Source: Thiomonas intermedia
GTDB taxonomy: Bacteria; Pseudomonadota; Gammaproteobacteria; Burkholderiales; Burkholderiaceae_C
Direction: 5' to 3'
DNA length: 64,000 nt
Assembly: GCF_002028405.1 (NCBI RefSeq)
Contig: NZ_CP020046.1
Location: 434,001 to 498,000, forward strand
Positions 1-7,892 of this stretch are shown here, in pieces. The notes beneath the pieces were generated by a model that saw only the letters and a list, made by a program, of their open reading frames with translations, did no database searches and was not told where the DNA came from. Numbering within the stretch: the stretch's first letter is position 1; the number at the start of each line of letters is the position of its first letter. A program made the translations under genes and the position numbers.

Positions 1-2
1 CG

Positions 3-830
3 CTGGAGTTCATTCTGGCCGTGCCGGGGCGGCGGTACGGCGAGTTCACCGAGATTCTCGGTGCCGTGCAGTCCGAGCACTGCGCGCAGGCCAAGGCCGA
101 GGTCATCGGCGAGACCGCCTGGGCTGGGCTGCGCCTGATCTGGGCGCACGACCCGCAGGCGGCTGCCGAGCAAGGCGCCGAGCGGCGCCAGACCATCGAC
201 GAACTGACGAAGCAGGCCGAACGGCGTGCCGGCAAGCTCGATGCACAGGACGCCGGATCGAGCTTCAAGGGTCGTCGTCTGAGCGACTCCGGCGCCAAGG
301 CCTGGCTGTTCCGCGCCGTCAGCGACGCGCACCTGGGCTCGATCATCAAGGTCGATTTGCCGTCGGACCTGTTCGCCTACAACGTCGACGAGACCGCGCT
401 CAAGCGGGCAGAGCTCAACGACGGCAAGCTGCTGCTGGTGACCAACACCACCGACCTCGATCCCGCCGAGGTGATCGCGCGCTACAAAAGCCTGGCCGAC
501 ATCGAGCGCGGGTTCCGGGTGCTCAAGTCCGAGATCGAGATCGCCCCGGTGTTCCACCGTCTGCCCGATCGCATTCGGGCCCATGCGCTGATCTGCTTCA
601 TGGCCCTGGTGCTGTATCGCGTGCTGCGCATGCAGCTCAAGGCATCCGGTAGCGCCTACTCCCCGGAGCGCGCCCTCGAGATCGCTCGCCACATCCAGCT
701 TCACCAGGTGCGCATCGCCGGCCAGGGCGCCGCCAGTGGCCTCACCGACCTCAACCCCGAGCAGCTCGCCCTGTTCGATCAACTTCAACTCGACACCCCG
801 ACCAGAGCACCCTTCGACATCGCCGTGTAG
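3..830 (+). CDS. IS1634-family transposase, C-terminal part (cut by window edge)
   Basis: This is the C-terminal 275 or so residues of a DDE transposase; the open frame runs in from beyond the left edge. The diagnostic stretch is YKSLADIERGFRVLKSEIEI followed by a hydrophobic helix, which holds the Y-x-x-x-x-x-E-R-x-x-x-x-x-K pattern of IS4/IS1634-type catalytic domains. The enzyme would cut and join the ends of its own insertion sequence. The right end of the element must lie shortly after the stop codon, because a coding remnant in another frame begins at about 857. I could not define the terminal inverted repeat because the left end is outside the window. It may still be intact and active. 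Confidence 0.85.
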   Translation: MEFILAVPGRRYGEFTEILGAVQSEHCAQAKAEVIGETAWAGLRLIWAHDPQAAAEQGAERRQTIDELTKQAERRAGKLDAQDAGSSFKGRRLSDSGAKAWLFRAVSDAHLGSIIKVDLPSDLFAYNVDETALKRAELNDGKLLLVTNTTDLDPAEVIARYKSLADIERGFRVLKSEIEIAPVFHRLPDRIRAHALICFMALVLYRVLRMQLKASGSAYSPERALEIARHIQLHQVRIAGQGAASGLTDLNPEQLALFDQLQLDTPTRAPFDIAV

Positions 831-856
831 TGCCAATTTAGACTGACGAAACATAG

Positions 857-1060
857 GCGGATCAATGGCTTACGCGAAAATATGTCGAACTCGGGTGGAC
901 ATGGCTGGAGGCGCTGACGCAGCGGCCGGATGTGATCCTGGCGCAGACAAATGATTGGTGGGCCGACCAGGATCAGCAAGCACCGGAGATTCAAGAGACC
1001 AGCACCAAGGCCTGGGCGCGACTCATGAGCCGACCGGTCCTGTCGGCTTTGAACTGGTAA
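857..1060 (+). pseudogene. C-terminal coding remnant beside the IS1634 element
   Basis: A frame open from just after a TAG at 854-856 to a TAA at 1058-1060 encodes about 67 residues of protein-like composition (for example KYVELGWTWLEAL and ILAQTNDWWADQ) with no sensible start codon. I read it as the tail of a gene interrupted by the insertion sequence on its left; the family is not recognised. On the opposite strand, 991-1205 also reads as protein-like sequence if one frameshift near 1107 is allowed (IPKTKRGVLALERGYLDI, then RPRDIDTILATDYQFKADR). Only one of the two can be real where they overlap. The rest of 831-1390 shows no gene. Confidence 0.3.
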
Positions 1061-1390
1061 TCGGTCGCCAAGATCGTGTCGATGTCGCGCGGGCGGTTGG
1101 ACTGGGATGATTCCCCACCGGTTCTGCTGTAATGTCAAGGTAGCCACGTTCCAGAGCCAGTACCCCACGTTTCGTCTTAGGAATTTCGTACGTCTGTGTA
1201 TGCATTCCTCAGGCCAAGTCCACATGGGTAATTTATCACTACAGAGCAACCGTCCGCGGCCCGAGGCAGTATTATTTGCGACGCCCAGCCAAAGCACCCC
1301 AACACCTTGAAGGCAACCTACCACCTAAGCCGCGACCAATGTTAATCGATCAAACATTTGGCGCAAACTTAGTGCCTGCAATGCAATACA

Positions 1391-2443
1391 CTATGTCACA
1401 ATGGGTTGGAATGACGAGTTAAATCCGGGCGTTAACCAGTCACTCCATACGCGGTCGATGGCATTTACCAACTGCTCATCGGCACCCTGCTTGACATAGT
1501 CACGTAGCGAATCCATACGCTTTTGCTGCGCTTGGCGGTCAGTGCTCGGTCGTGGTGCGCGGACAGTGGCAGAAATTCGTTCGACGATCGCGCCCCGATG
1601 CTGGGGATCAAATGCGCGCTCGTCAAGTGTGAACATCATCCGGGCGCTTGAATCAAGATAACTTGGAAAACAGCGCAAGATCAGCTTAATCAAAACCTTA
1701 TCCTGGGTAACCAATACAGACTCTCCCGCCGGCTTATAACCATTATGCATTAACATCCCCAACGCATACCAGAGGGATAAATCGCCAACTCGATTGCGCA
1801 GATAGTTTTCATCAAACTCCGATTCACCCTTCCCACTACCGTGAAGCGAGATGAAACTGTTGATATAACTATACGCCGCACTCGAATCCCCCATGAGGCG
1901 CATATTCTGATTTGAGCGTAGATAACTACCCAGGCAACACAGCATGATGCAACCACTGAAAATTGGAACATCTTGGTTCTTCAATCCAGCGAGAAGCTTC
2001 TCGGGGAGATCGTCGCCCTTCTTAGCTTTGATGATCCGATAAAGTAGCACAACGTAGAGGTAGACAAGCATCCACTGTGTTCGCCAAGCGGCATCGTTTT
2101 TCTTCAGGCTACGCGCTTGGAGACTTGCATACTGGGCTGGAAAAAGGAAACCTGCAGAGACAAATGGGGCGATAAATTCGCCAATCCTATATTCAGCGTT
2201 CGATCTGAAACTTGGATTTGACAGCCACTGCTCAGCCCACGCCAATGTGGGGTTTAAAATAATACTTCTACGCATATCTGGATCGACACTTTTCAGCCAC
2301 TCATAGCGCGCAAGTGCATTGTTGTCGAGGAATAGCTCGTACGGCCCAGAGCCCTTGCTTAAGTTCCGGAATGGCCAAATCATTGCGTATCCGCCATGCA
2401 GAGGAGCCATCCGCTCCTCGTATGGAATGTCGGCGACTGTCAT
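1391..2443 (-). CDS. Unknown protein with PIN-like motif pattern, 350 aa, low GC
   Basis: The family is not recognised. The gene is clearly lower in GC than its neighbours and stands alone between an IS end and the plasmid-type genes, which suggests recent acquisition. Near the N terminus the stretch LFLDNNALARYEWL resembles the first acidic motif of PIN nucleases (hydrophobic strand, D, then N-A-L). Later come GDLSLWYALG and SVLVTQDKVLIKLI; the second resembles the final T-x-D-x-x-L strand of that fold. The middle is rich in aromatic and hydrophobic helices. A PIN-like RNase role in defence is therefore possible but rests on motif spacing alone. The ATG at 2443 is the first in frame and there is no downstream partner on the same strand. 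Confidence 0.55.
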   Translation of the reverse strand: MTVADIPYEERMAPLHGGYAMIWPFRNLSKGSGPYELFLDNNALARYEWLKSVDPDMRRSIILNPTLAWAEQWLSNPSFRSNAEYRIGEFIAPFVSAGFLFPAQYASLQARSLKKNDAAWRTQWMLVYLYVVLLYRIIKAKKGDDLPEKLLAGLKNQDVPIFSGCIMLCCLGSYLRSNQNMRLMGDSSAAYSYINSFISLHGSGKGESEFDENYLRNRVGDLSLWYALGMLMHNGYKPAGESVLVTQDKVLIKLILRCFPSYLDSSARMMFTLDERAFDPQHRGAIVERISATVRAPRPSTDRQAQQKRMDSLRDYVKQGADEQLVNAIDRVWSDWLTPGFNSSFQPIVT

Positions 2444-2813
2444 CGTTCACTCCCTTCTTGAGGTAATGTCCCACGCTACACGACTACGACGCGTCGACGC
2501 CGCGCTGCTCCCTGCGACCGATGCCAGCAGCGACGCTTGCCAGATGTTCTATAGCCTGTCGAAACTTATCTTTCCAACGGAATCGGTCGACACAGCAGTA
2601 GTTGGACTGTGCGGGAGGCAGTCGCCCTGGGTGCATGTGATCTTACCGACCGCGGCTTGGCTCTCCGCAACCGGCGCCATCAGTTGCGATTGCCGGCCGC
2701 CGTGGCCGATGACCAGCCCTCCCGGGGCCTGGGGAGCGGAGCAAACTCACGTCCGGACACCCGACACGGTGCCTAGAGGCCCGCGCAACGGGCCCGCCGC
2801 ACTGAGTCGGCTC
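2444..2813. other. Gene-free stretch between divergent genes
   Basis: About 370 bp lie between the start of the low-GC gene on the minus strand and the transglycosylase gene on the plus strand. Frames cross it but none has codon content or a start that I would support. It probably holds the divergent promoters; I see no convincing -35/-10 pair or repeat. Confidence 0.4.
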
Positions 2814-3497
2814 ATGGCACCGACCTCCCCGATCCTTCTCCTCGAACAGTGCGCGCCCGCCATCGCGCCCGTCACGATGGCGGCCATCGTGCAGCAAGAA
2901 AGCGCAGGCAACCCGCTGGCCTTGCACGACAACACGACCGGTCAAAGCTACCGCCCGGCGAGCGCGGCCGACGCAGCGCGCATTGCGCGCGAGCTCATCG
3001 CGCAGGGGCACTCGCTGGACGTCGGCCTGGCACAGATCAACAGCCGGAATCTGTCCAGGCTGGGGCTGGACGTGGACCGAGCGCTCGATCCTTGCGAGAA
3101 CCTGCGTGCGGCCCAGACCGTCCTTCTGAATGGCTGGAGCCGAGCTGGCACGCTCATGGGCATGCTGTCCGCTTACAACACCGGACAGGTCGCGAACACC
3201 AGAGGGGCCGACTACGGCGCCGGCATTTACGCGCAGGCTGGAACCATCGTGCCGCCGATTCCCAACGGGCGGTTGGCGCGCTGGGCGCTGGCGGCATCCT
3301 CTTTGCCCCCGATGCATCCCGCCGTCACCTGGGCACCACAAGCCAGCCCGCTCGCGCCGAAATCGGGAGATCTGCAACCGCGGTGGCAAGGCCCGTTCGT
3401 CAAGCAAAACCGGCACGACGGCGCGTCGCTCAATGAATGTCGCTCGATCCGTCCGGCTCGCCGGAGAATTCCATCGGATCCCGCTCAAGCTCGCTGA
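2814..3497 (+). CDS. VirB1-like lytic transglycosylase
   Basis: This 227-aa protein belongs to the goose-lysozyme-like (SLT) transglycosylases that open peptidoglycan for type IV secretion or conjugation machines. The catalytic glutamate is E29 in AIVQQESAGNP; the motif GLAQINSRNL and the AYNTG loop follow in the expected order, and ENLRAA matches the family helix before them. I chose the ATG at 2814 because it sits 28 residues before the catalytic Glu; upstream codons of the open frame overlap a gap with no homology. No obvious signal peptide is visible, though the N terminus is hydrophobic. The last 22 codons overlap the tail of the convergent gene at 3430, so the C terminus may be extended by a shift or truncation. 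It suggests a conjugative element backbone. Confidence 0.8.
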   Translation: MAPTSPILLLEQCAPAIAPVTMAAIVQQESAGNPLALHDNTTGQSYRPASAADAARIARELIAQGHSLDVGLAQINSRNLSRLGLDVDRALDPCENLRAAQTVLLNGWSRAGTLMGMLSAYNTGQVANTRGADYGAGIYAQAGTIVPPIPNGRLARWALAASSLPPMHPAVTWAPQASPLAPKSGDLQPRWQGPFVKQNRHDGASLNECRSIRPARRRIPSDPAQAR

Positions 3498-4341
3498 TCG
3501 CTTCGTCCAGCGCCTCCTGGTCGGTGGCGAAGCGATCGTCCCAGACATAGGACGTACCCTTGCGGTCGACCACTTCGAGGATCCATGCGCCCTCGCCATC
3601 GCCGTAGATCTCCACCGCGACGGTGACGCCTTGCCGGGTGATGCGCTGGCTCAACGCCGATTTCACGAAGGGCGGCTCGTCCTCCATCGATGCGGGGCGC
3701 CTTCTCGCAGGGCTCGTGGACATCGCCTCGAGATGCCCCGCCCTCGCCCGCTTGCACGAATGGATGATCTTGTTGATCAGATCGTCGGAGATGCGCGTCA
3801 TCTCCTGTGCGTTGCGGGCAAACTCGGCCAGCGCCTGGGGCGAGGCAGGCTGGGTGTCATCGATGAGCATGGCGGCGGCCGCGTCGAACATGTGCCGGAC
3901 TTCCTCCAGATGCGTGAGCGCCCGGTGCGCCTTCTCCGGGAAATTCAACTGTTCGGCGCCGCCGAACAGGCCGTCCATGAACCCATCCAGTTCCTGGACG
4001 CGCATCACAGCCAGCGCGGCCAGGCCGGAGCGCGTGGCCGCGACCGATTCGCGCGTGAGTCGGAATGGCTCGCGGCTGTCCTGATGCCGCGCGAGCCGAT
4101 TCCATAGCCCCGACAGGAGCGTGTTGGCCAGAGCCTCAACGTCGTCAGCGGAATCAAACTGGGGCAGCTCGCCGTTCCAGAGGGCTGCAACCACGTCCAT
4201 CGGCGAAACCGCGATCGCCGGCGACGCGATCGCGCCCATGAACAGCGCCCTGGCCGCGACAAAGGGCGTCGGGCACTGGTGTCGGTCCAGGAGAGCCCGA
4301 ACGGACCGCTCGCTGACTTCGGAATTGCGTGGGATTCTCAT
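3430..4341 (-). CDS. Conserved-looking unknown protein of the parB cluster
   Basis: The 303-residue reading starts at the ATG at 4341 (MRIPRNSEVSERS); codons upstream of it are Arg/Ala-rich and look untranslated. Residues 15-80 (PTPFVAARALFMGAIASP and PMDVVAALWNGELP) recall the helical YecA/UPF0149 type of repeat, but I would not assign it. The last 90 residues contain a compact beta-rich segment, VTVAVEIYGDGEGAWILEVV then GTSYVWDDRF. It is the last gene of a leftward series (DUF1376 protein, parB, 4398 gene, this gene), 56 bp after its neighbour, so it is probably a plasmid or ICE maintenance gene. Function unknown. Confidence 0.6.
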   Translation of the reverse strand: MRIPRNSEVSERSVRALLDRHQCPTPFVAARALFMGAIASPAIAVSPMDVVAALWNGELPQFDSADDVEALANTLLSGLWNRLARHQDSREPFRLTRESVAATRSGLAALAVMRVQELDGFMDGLFGGAEQLNFPEKAHRALTHLEEVRHMFDAAAAMLIDDTQPASPQALAEFARNAQEMTRISDDLINKIIHSCKRARAGHLEAMSTSPARRRPASMEDEPPFVKSALSQRITRQGVTVAVEIYGDGEGAWILEVVDRKGTSYVWDDRFATDQEALDEAISELERDPMEFSGEPDGSSDIH

Positions 4342-4397
4342 CGGAGCAGCAGGAGACCGTATCGGTCGTTGCGCGCGTGGCGGTCCATGAACATGGA

Positions 4398-4943
4398 TTA
4401 TCCGTCGGCGCTCCCAGCCCCCTGCTTGCGCAGCGCCCTCCATCGCTGCCGCATGCGCCCACTGTCGCTGCCGCACAGGCGCGTGGCTTCCCGCTCCGAG
4501 ACGGCCCCGGCGCGGATCAACGCAACCACGGACGGCAGGTGGCGCATCGCATTGCACTCCTGCAGGTCGCCTTCCAGGCGGACGGCTTCCATGACGCGCC
4601 GCTGTTCCGCCTCGATGAGCTCGTCCTCAACGGACAGGCTATGCAGAGCGGCCGGAACAGGGCGTCGAACGCCCTCATCCGGTTCATCCTCATCCTGCAG
4701 GGAGACCTCGCGTCCGCGCCACCGCTCAACCATCCCCCACATGCGGCCCAGCACATAGGTCCGCGGGTCTCCGAGCCGAGCGTCGTATTTGTCCACGCCG
4801 GTGGAGCGCTCCAGGCACATCGTGTAGAGACTCTGGCGCACGTCCTCGAGAGTCAGCGTGCTGACCGCTGCAAATCGGGACGCCTCGGCTTCGACGCTGC
4901 GGTACAGCGCCGAAGCTCGCTGCAAGATCTCGGTGTCATCCAT
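4398..4943 (-). CDS. Small unknown protein, possibly sigma-like, overlapping parB
   Basis: The 181-aa protein starts at the ATG at 4943, which overlaps the last 8 bases of parB, so the two are likely translationally coupled. The segment KYDARLGDPRTYVLGRMWGM and a C-terminal helix-turn-helix-like part (ALIRAGAVSEREATRLCG, then RMRQRWRALRKQ) give it the look of a small DNA-binding or sigma-region-2/4-like protein. That is inference from composition only. Acidic residues cluster in the middle (QDEDEPDEG). Its position directly after parB suggests a role in partition or element-specific transcription. Confidence 0.6.
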   Translation of the reverse strand: MDDTEILQRASALYRSVEAEASRFAAVSTLTLEDVRQSLYTMCLERSTGVDKYDARLGDPRTYVLGRMWGMVERWRGREVSLQDEDEPDEGVRRPVPAALHSLSVEDELIEAEQRRVMEAVRLEGDLQECNAMRHLPSVVALIRAGAVSEREATRLCGSDSGRMRQRWRALRKQGAGSADG

Positions 4944-5895
4944 GGTGAACCTCCAGGAAGGCGCGCACGCGCGCCAGCAGTGCATGCTGCAGGTCAGCCT
5001 CCACGTCATGCAGCGCCCCGCCGGCATTTCCAGGGGGATCGCTCCGAGCCAGGTAGTGATCCAGCGTCGCGGCATGGTCCGGGACGAGGCGGCGGCACAG
5101 ATCTTCAGGGATCCGCAAGGGAAAGAATGCGCCTGCGGTTCCTCCCGGCTCCAGCGATGTCGAGGGACTTCCGGAGATCATGGGCAGCGAGCCCTCCCCG
5201 TCGTTCCGTTGCTGCTGCACCGGTGCGGCGACAACATGCCGGCGTCGTCGTGCGGCAGGGGCGTGGGTGGCCTGCTCCTGCGCAAGCGCACAACGGTCAC
5301 CCGTGATGGGTTCCGTGGATTCCAGCACGATCCTGCGCGCGGCGGCGTCGAGTGCGCAGAATCGGTCCCAGGCGCCGGCGCTTTGGAGGCGGCCGGCGTC
5401 GATCAGCCCGCGAGCCACCGGATCACGAGCGATGCGCAGCATCGTGGCCACCCAGCCCTCCGGCTGCCCGAGGGAGCGGGCGAGTGCCGCCACGGGCATG
5501 CCGGCCTCGATCAGGCGCAGCACCGTCGTGGCGTATTCGCCCAGGGTCAGCTCGTCACGGTGCATGTTCTCGGTCGCTTGCAGGACCAGCGTCACGGCGC
5601 CGAGAGGCTGGTAGACCCTGGCCAGCAGGCTGGACCAACCCAGCAGCTTCGCTGCGCGCCAGCGGCGCTCCCCGTAGACGATGACCCATTGCGCGCCAGC
5701 TTCACGCACGCCGATGGGCTGGAGCTGACCAACCACCGCCATGCTCCGGGCCAGCGCGTCGAGCGATACGGGATCGAAATGTCGCCGCGGTTGATCGGCG
5801 TCCGGACGCAGGCGGTGTAGAGGAGCGTCAATGATGCGCGAGCGTTGCAGCGCCTCAGCGCAGAGATCAAAGGGTTGCGTGTGTGAACAGGCCAT
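4936..5895 (-). CDS. parB: ParB/Spo0J-family partition protein
   Basis: This 319-aa protein has the ParB N-terminal nuclease-like/CTPase domain: the box VIVYGERRWRAAKLLGW contains the G-E-R-R-x-R-A signature, preceded by the HRLRPDADQPRRHF strand that starts many ParB proteins. ATENMHRDELTLGEYA and a helix-turn-helix (AALARSLGQPEGWVATML) follow, as in KorB/ParB DNA-binding domains. It would bind parS-like sites and help segregate or regulate the mobile element. I took the ATG at 5895 as the start, just after the DUF1376 gene. No parA is in the window, so the partner may lie to the left or be absent. It probably forms an operon with the genes at 4398 and 3430. Confidence 0.85.
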   Translation of the reverse strand: MACSHTQPFDLCAEALQRSRIIDAPLHRLRPDADQPRRHFDPVSLDALARSMAVVGQLQPIGVREAGAQWVIVYGERRWRAAKLLGWSSLLARVYQPLGAVTLVLQATENMHRDELTLGEYATTVLRLIEAGMPVAALARSLGQPEGWVATMLRIARDPVARGLIDAGRLQSAGAWDRFCALDAAARRIVLESTEPITGDRCALAQEQATHAPAARRRRHVVAAPVQQQRNDGEGSLPMISGSPSTSLEPGGTAGAFFPLRIPEDLCRRLVPDHAATLDHYLARSDPPGNAGGALHDVEADLQHALLARVRAFLEVHHG

Positions 5896-5930
5896 GGGCG
5901 GATTTCCGTGAAGTGCAATCGGTTGATGCG

Positions 5931-7121
5931 TCAGCCGCCCGCAGCGCGAGGAGGCTTGGCGCGCAACTTCTGCGCAAGACTTTCGAGGGCGATTTGCACC
6001 GCTTCGCTGGGACGAGGCGGCGGCGCTCCGGAGTTGAGCTCGGGTGGACGAGTGGCGACCGCACACTGCCGGGCGCGCTTCTGCATCGCCATCCATTCGG
6101 CACGCAGCTTCTGGAGATCGCCCAGCAACGTGCCGACGTCATGCCCCTTGCGCACGTACCAGTCGTGATTGCTGCGGACGTAGTAGGCCGCAACGTCAGG
6201 TGCCTGCACACCGAGGCGGCGTACCAGTTCGGCGACCTGATGGCGCGCGCGGCTGTCGCTCAGCGGCGGGGCGTCATAGCGACTCTGGTAGGCGGCACCG
6301 TACTGGGCCCATACGGCGTCGCACAGTTGCTGCTCGTCGGGCGTGAGGCTCAGCCTGCCGGCTCGGCCTTGGCCTTTGGCTGGCGACCCGGCGGGTCGCG
6401 AAAGCGGGTCACCGCCTGCAGAAACAGGCATCGCTGCGAGCACGGGCAGGTGACGCTGTGACGCTTTGGCAGGCGTCACAGCTTGCGCGCCACCATCCCC
6501 TTCTCCTTCTTCCTTTCTTTGGGGAGGGGCCTGGCGAGAGTGCGTCACGGGTGACGCTTCCTCCGTCACCAATGGGTCGTCACCCCGCGTCACGTCGGGC
6601 GTCACCCGTGACGCGTCACCACCGGTGTCACTGCCCGCCACAGCCGGCTGCGCCGCCGGATCCGGCTCGGCCGGGCCGCCCTGCTCCATCGACTTGCGCC
6701 GAGCCCGGAGCCGCCGCATGCGCTCGGCGCTACTGCCCGCGCGCCGGGTGGGTTGTTCGTCGCGTTGCAGGTGCTGAACGCGATCCCAGGCATCCAGCGC
6801 GAGTTCGGCAATCAGTGGGTGGTAAATGCGCCCGTCGCTGCAGGCGATCCAGCCGCGCAGGGCCACATCCTTGACCTTGCGCCAGCGCACCAGCGTCAGA
6901 CCGCCGGCAAGGAACGCCAGCACGCGATCGTCGTTCGGAAGGCTGGCCGCAGGCACCTGGAGCCACGATTTCGCCCACAGCGCCACCGCAGCCTTGAACT
7001 CCGCCGGGCTCGACAAGGCGAAAAAGTCTGAGTCCATCAGCCGAGTCACGTCGAGTGGCATGAAGGGCATGCTGCGCAGGTCGCATGCCGGCGGGGTCAG
7101 CGGCGCGGTGTCAGGGAGCAT
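5931..7121 (-). CDS. DUF1376 (YdaU-like) replication-type protein
   Basis: The N-terminal 115 residues match the DUF1376 domain found in YdaU-like phage and plasmid proteins: FMPLDVTRLMDSDFFALSSP, then a tryptophan-rich helix and KDVALRGWIACSDGRIYHPL. After it come an Arg-rich helix (ERMRRLRARRKS), a long low-complexity Pro/Gly/Ala linker and a C-terminal helical region (LCDAVWAQYGAAYQSRYD, DVAAYYVRSNHDWYV). Such proteins usually stand in for replication initiators or helicase loaders. The region of the gene around 6450-6660 is rich in GTGACG-like repeats, seen in the protein as recurring VTP/VTR/VTE/VTH units. The start at 7121 overlaps the preceding small regulator by 25 bp. Confidence 0.7.
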   Translation of the reverse strand: MLPDTAPLTPPACDLRSMPFMPLDVTRLMDSDFFALSSPAEFKAAVALWAKSWLQVPAASLPNDDRVLAFLAGGLTLVRWRKVKDVALRGWIACSDGRIYHPLIAELALDAWDRVQHLQRDEQPTRRAGSSAERMRRLRARRKSMEQGGPAEPDPAAQPAVAGSDTGGDASRVTPDVTRGDDPLVTEEASPVTHSRQAPPQRKEEGEGDGGAQAVTPAKASQRHLPVLAAMPVSAGGDPLSRPAGSPAKGQGRAGRLSLTPDEQQLCDAVWAQYGAAYQSRYDAPPLSDSRARHQVAELVRRLGVQAPDVAAYYVRSNHDWYVRKGHDVGTLLGDLQKLRAEWMAMQKRARQCAVATRPPELNSGAPPPRPSEAVQIALESLAQKLRAKPPRAAGG

Positions 7122-7321
7122 CGAGCGACTTCCTGGGAGCCGGCGCCGAGGCGTTCGCTGTGCAGCCTGGCGAGAACGAGTGCGGCGCTTCCATTCGGAG
7201 CCTTGGTCCGCCCGTGTTTGATGTCGCTCACGGCCGACAACGACAAGCCAATCTGGCGCGCGATCTCCGTAAGGCTCATGCCCGACCGCTCGATGTTGGA
7301 AATGCAGCGTGACCAGTTCAT
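7097..7321 (-). CDS. Small Cro/C1-type HTH regulator
   Basis: The 74-aa protein has a classic Cro-like helix-turn-helix near its N terminus: MSLTEIARQIGLSLSAVSDI then KHGRTKAP. The ATG at 7321 gives the best start; an upstream in-frame extension reads into the operator palindromes. It is transcribed away from the HTH/kinase operon at 7395, and two palindromic operators lie between them. It probably represses the leftward replication/partition operon and perhaps itself, in the manner of a phage Cro protein. Its tail overlaps the DUF1376 gene. Confidence 0.7.
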   Translation of the reverse strand: MNWSRCISNIERSGMSLTEIARQIGLSLSAVSDIKHGRTKAPNGSAALVLARLHSERLGAGSQEVARCSLTPRR

Positions 7322-7330
7322 GCGCAACAG

Positions 7331-7383
7331 TCTACGGTATACCGTAGAATGTTGCAACGGTTATACGTTACGGCATTCCGTAA
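7331..7383. promoter_or_regulatory. Twin palindromic operators between divergent regulators
   Basis: A perfect 18-bp palindrome, TCTACGGTATACCGTAGA, lies at 7331-7348. A second site, TTACGGCATTCCGTAA, lies at 7368-7383 with perfect 6-bp arms and an unmatched CATT centre. A weaker half-site (AACGGTTATACG) sits between them. Both share the core TACGG-N4-CCGTA, with centres 36 bp apart. They fill the gap between divergent genes coding for two HTH proteins, so one of these probably binds here. The same core recurs at 9547-9583. Confidence 0.75.
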
Positions 7384-7394
7384 TAATGCAGCTC

Positions 7395-7892
7395 ATGACA
7401 ACACCCGGTGACATCATCAAGAAGCGCAGGGGTGCGCTTGGCCTGACCCAGACGGCGCTATCGAAAATGGCCAAGGTGCATCTCAACACCCTTCGCGACA
7501 TCGAGGCGAAGGGTGGCGCGAAGTCGAGCTTTCTTCCACAGCTCGCGCGCGCTCTCGCCATCGACATCTATGCGCTGGTCAATGGTGAACTGTCGACGGC
7601 GGAAGAACGACCGTCGAACGCTGAGTCTGGCGCGGCCGGTTCCGACGGGAGACCGGGGGCAGCGCGTGCGATGGCCCTGGTCGACGAAGTCATCGGCCAG
7701 ATCGCCTCCGTGCTGCAGAGCGCGGCACGCGAAGAATTCCAGCGCTGGCTTAGCGGCGAGCACACCAGGGAACAGGCCAGCGCCATCCTGGATGCGCTGA
7801 TCAACGCATCGAAATCTCTGCCCGCGTCTCCCCCGGGCCTCCTCGAGTCGCCGCGGGCGCCTGACAAGGCCACAAACAAGAAAGTCAAATGA
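7395..7892 (+). CDS. HTH antitoxin-like regulator with C-terminal helical extension
   Basis: A Cro/C1-type helix-turn-helix fills residues 5-60: GDIIKKRRGALGLTQTALSK, then HLNTLRDIEAKGG and QLARALAIDIYALVNGEL. A low-complexity linker and an alpha-helical C terminus (VDEVIGQIASVLQSAAREEF) follow. I chose ATG 7395, which begins directly at the domain; ATG 7386 is also possible. The gene is first in a three-gene series whose stop and start codons overlap (ATGA), so the proteins are likely made in a fixed ratio. Next to a HipA-like kinase it occupies the place of HipB, the DNA-binding antitoxin. The operators at 7331-7383 are just upstream, which suggests autorepression. Confidence 0.75.
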   Translation: MTTPGDIIKKRRGALGLTQTALSKMAKVHLNTLRDIEAKGGAKSSFLPQLARALAIDIYALVNGELSTAEERPSNAESGAAGSDGRPGAARAMALVDEVIGQIASVLQSAAREEFQRWLSGEHTREQASAILDALINASKSLPASPPGLLESPRAPDKATNKKVK

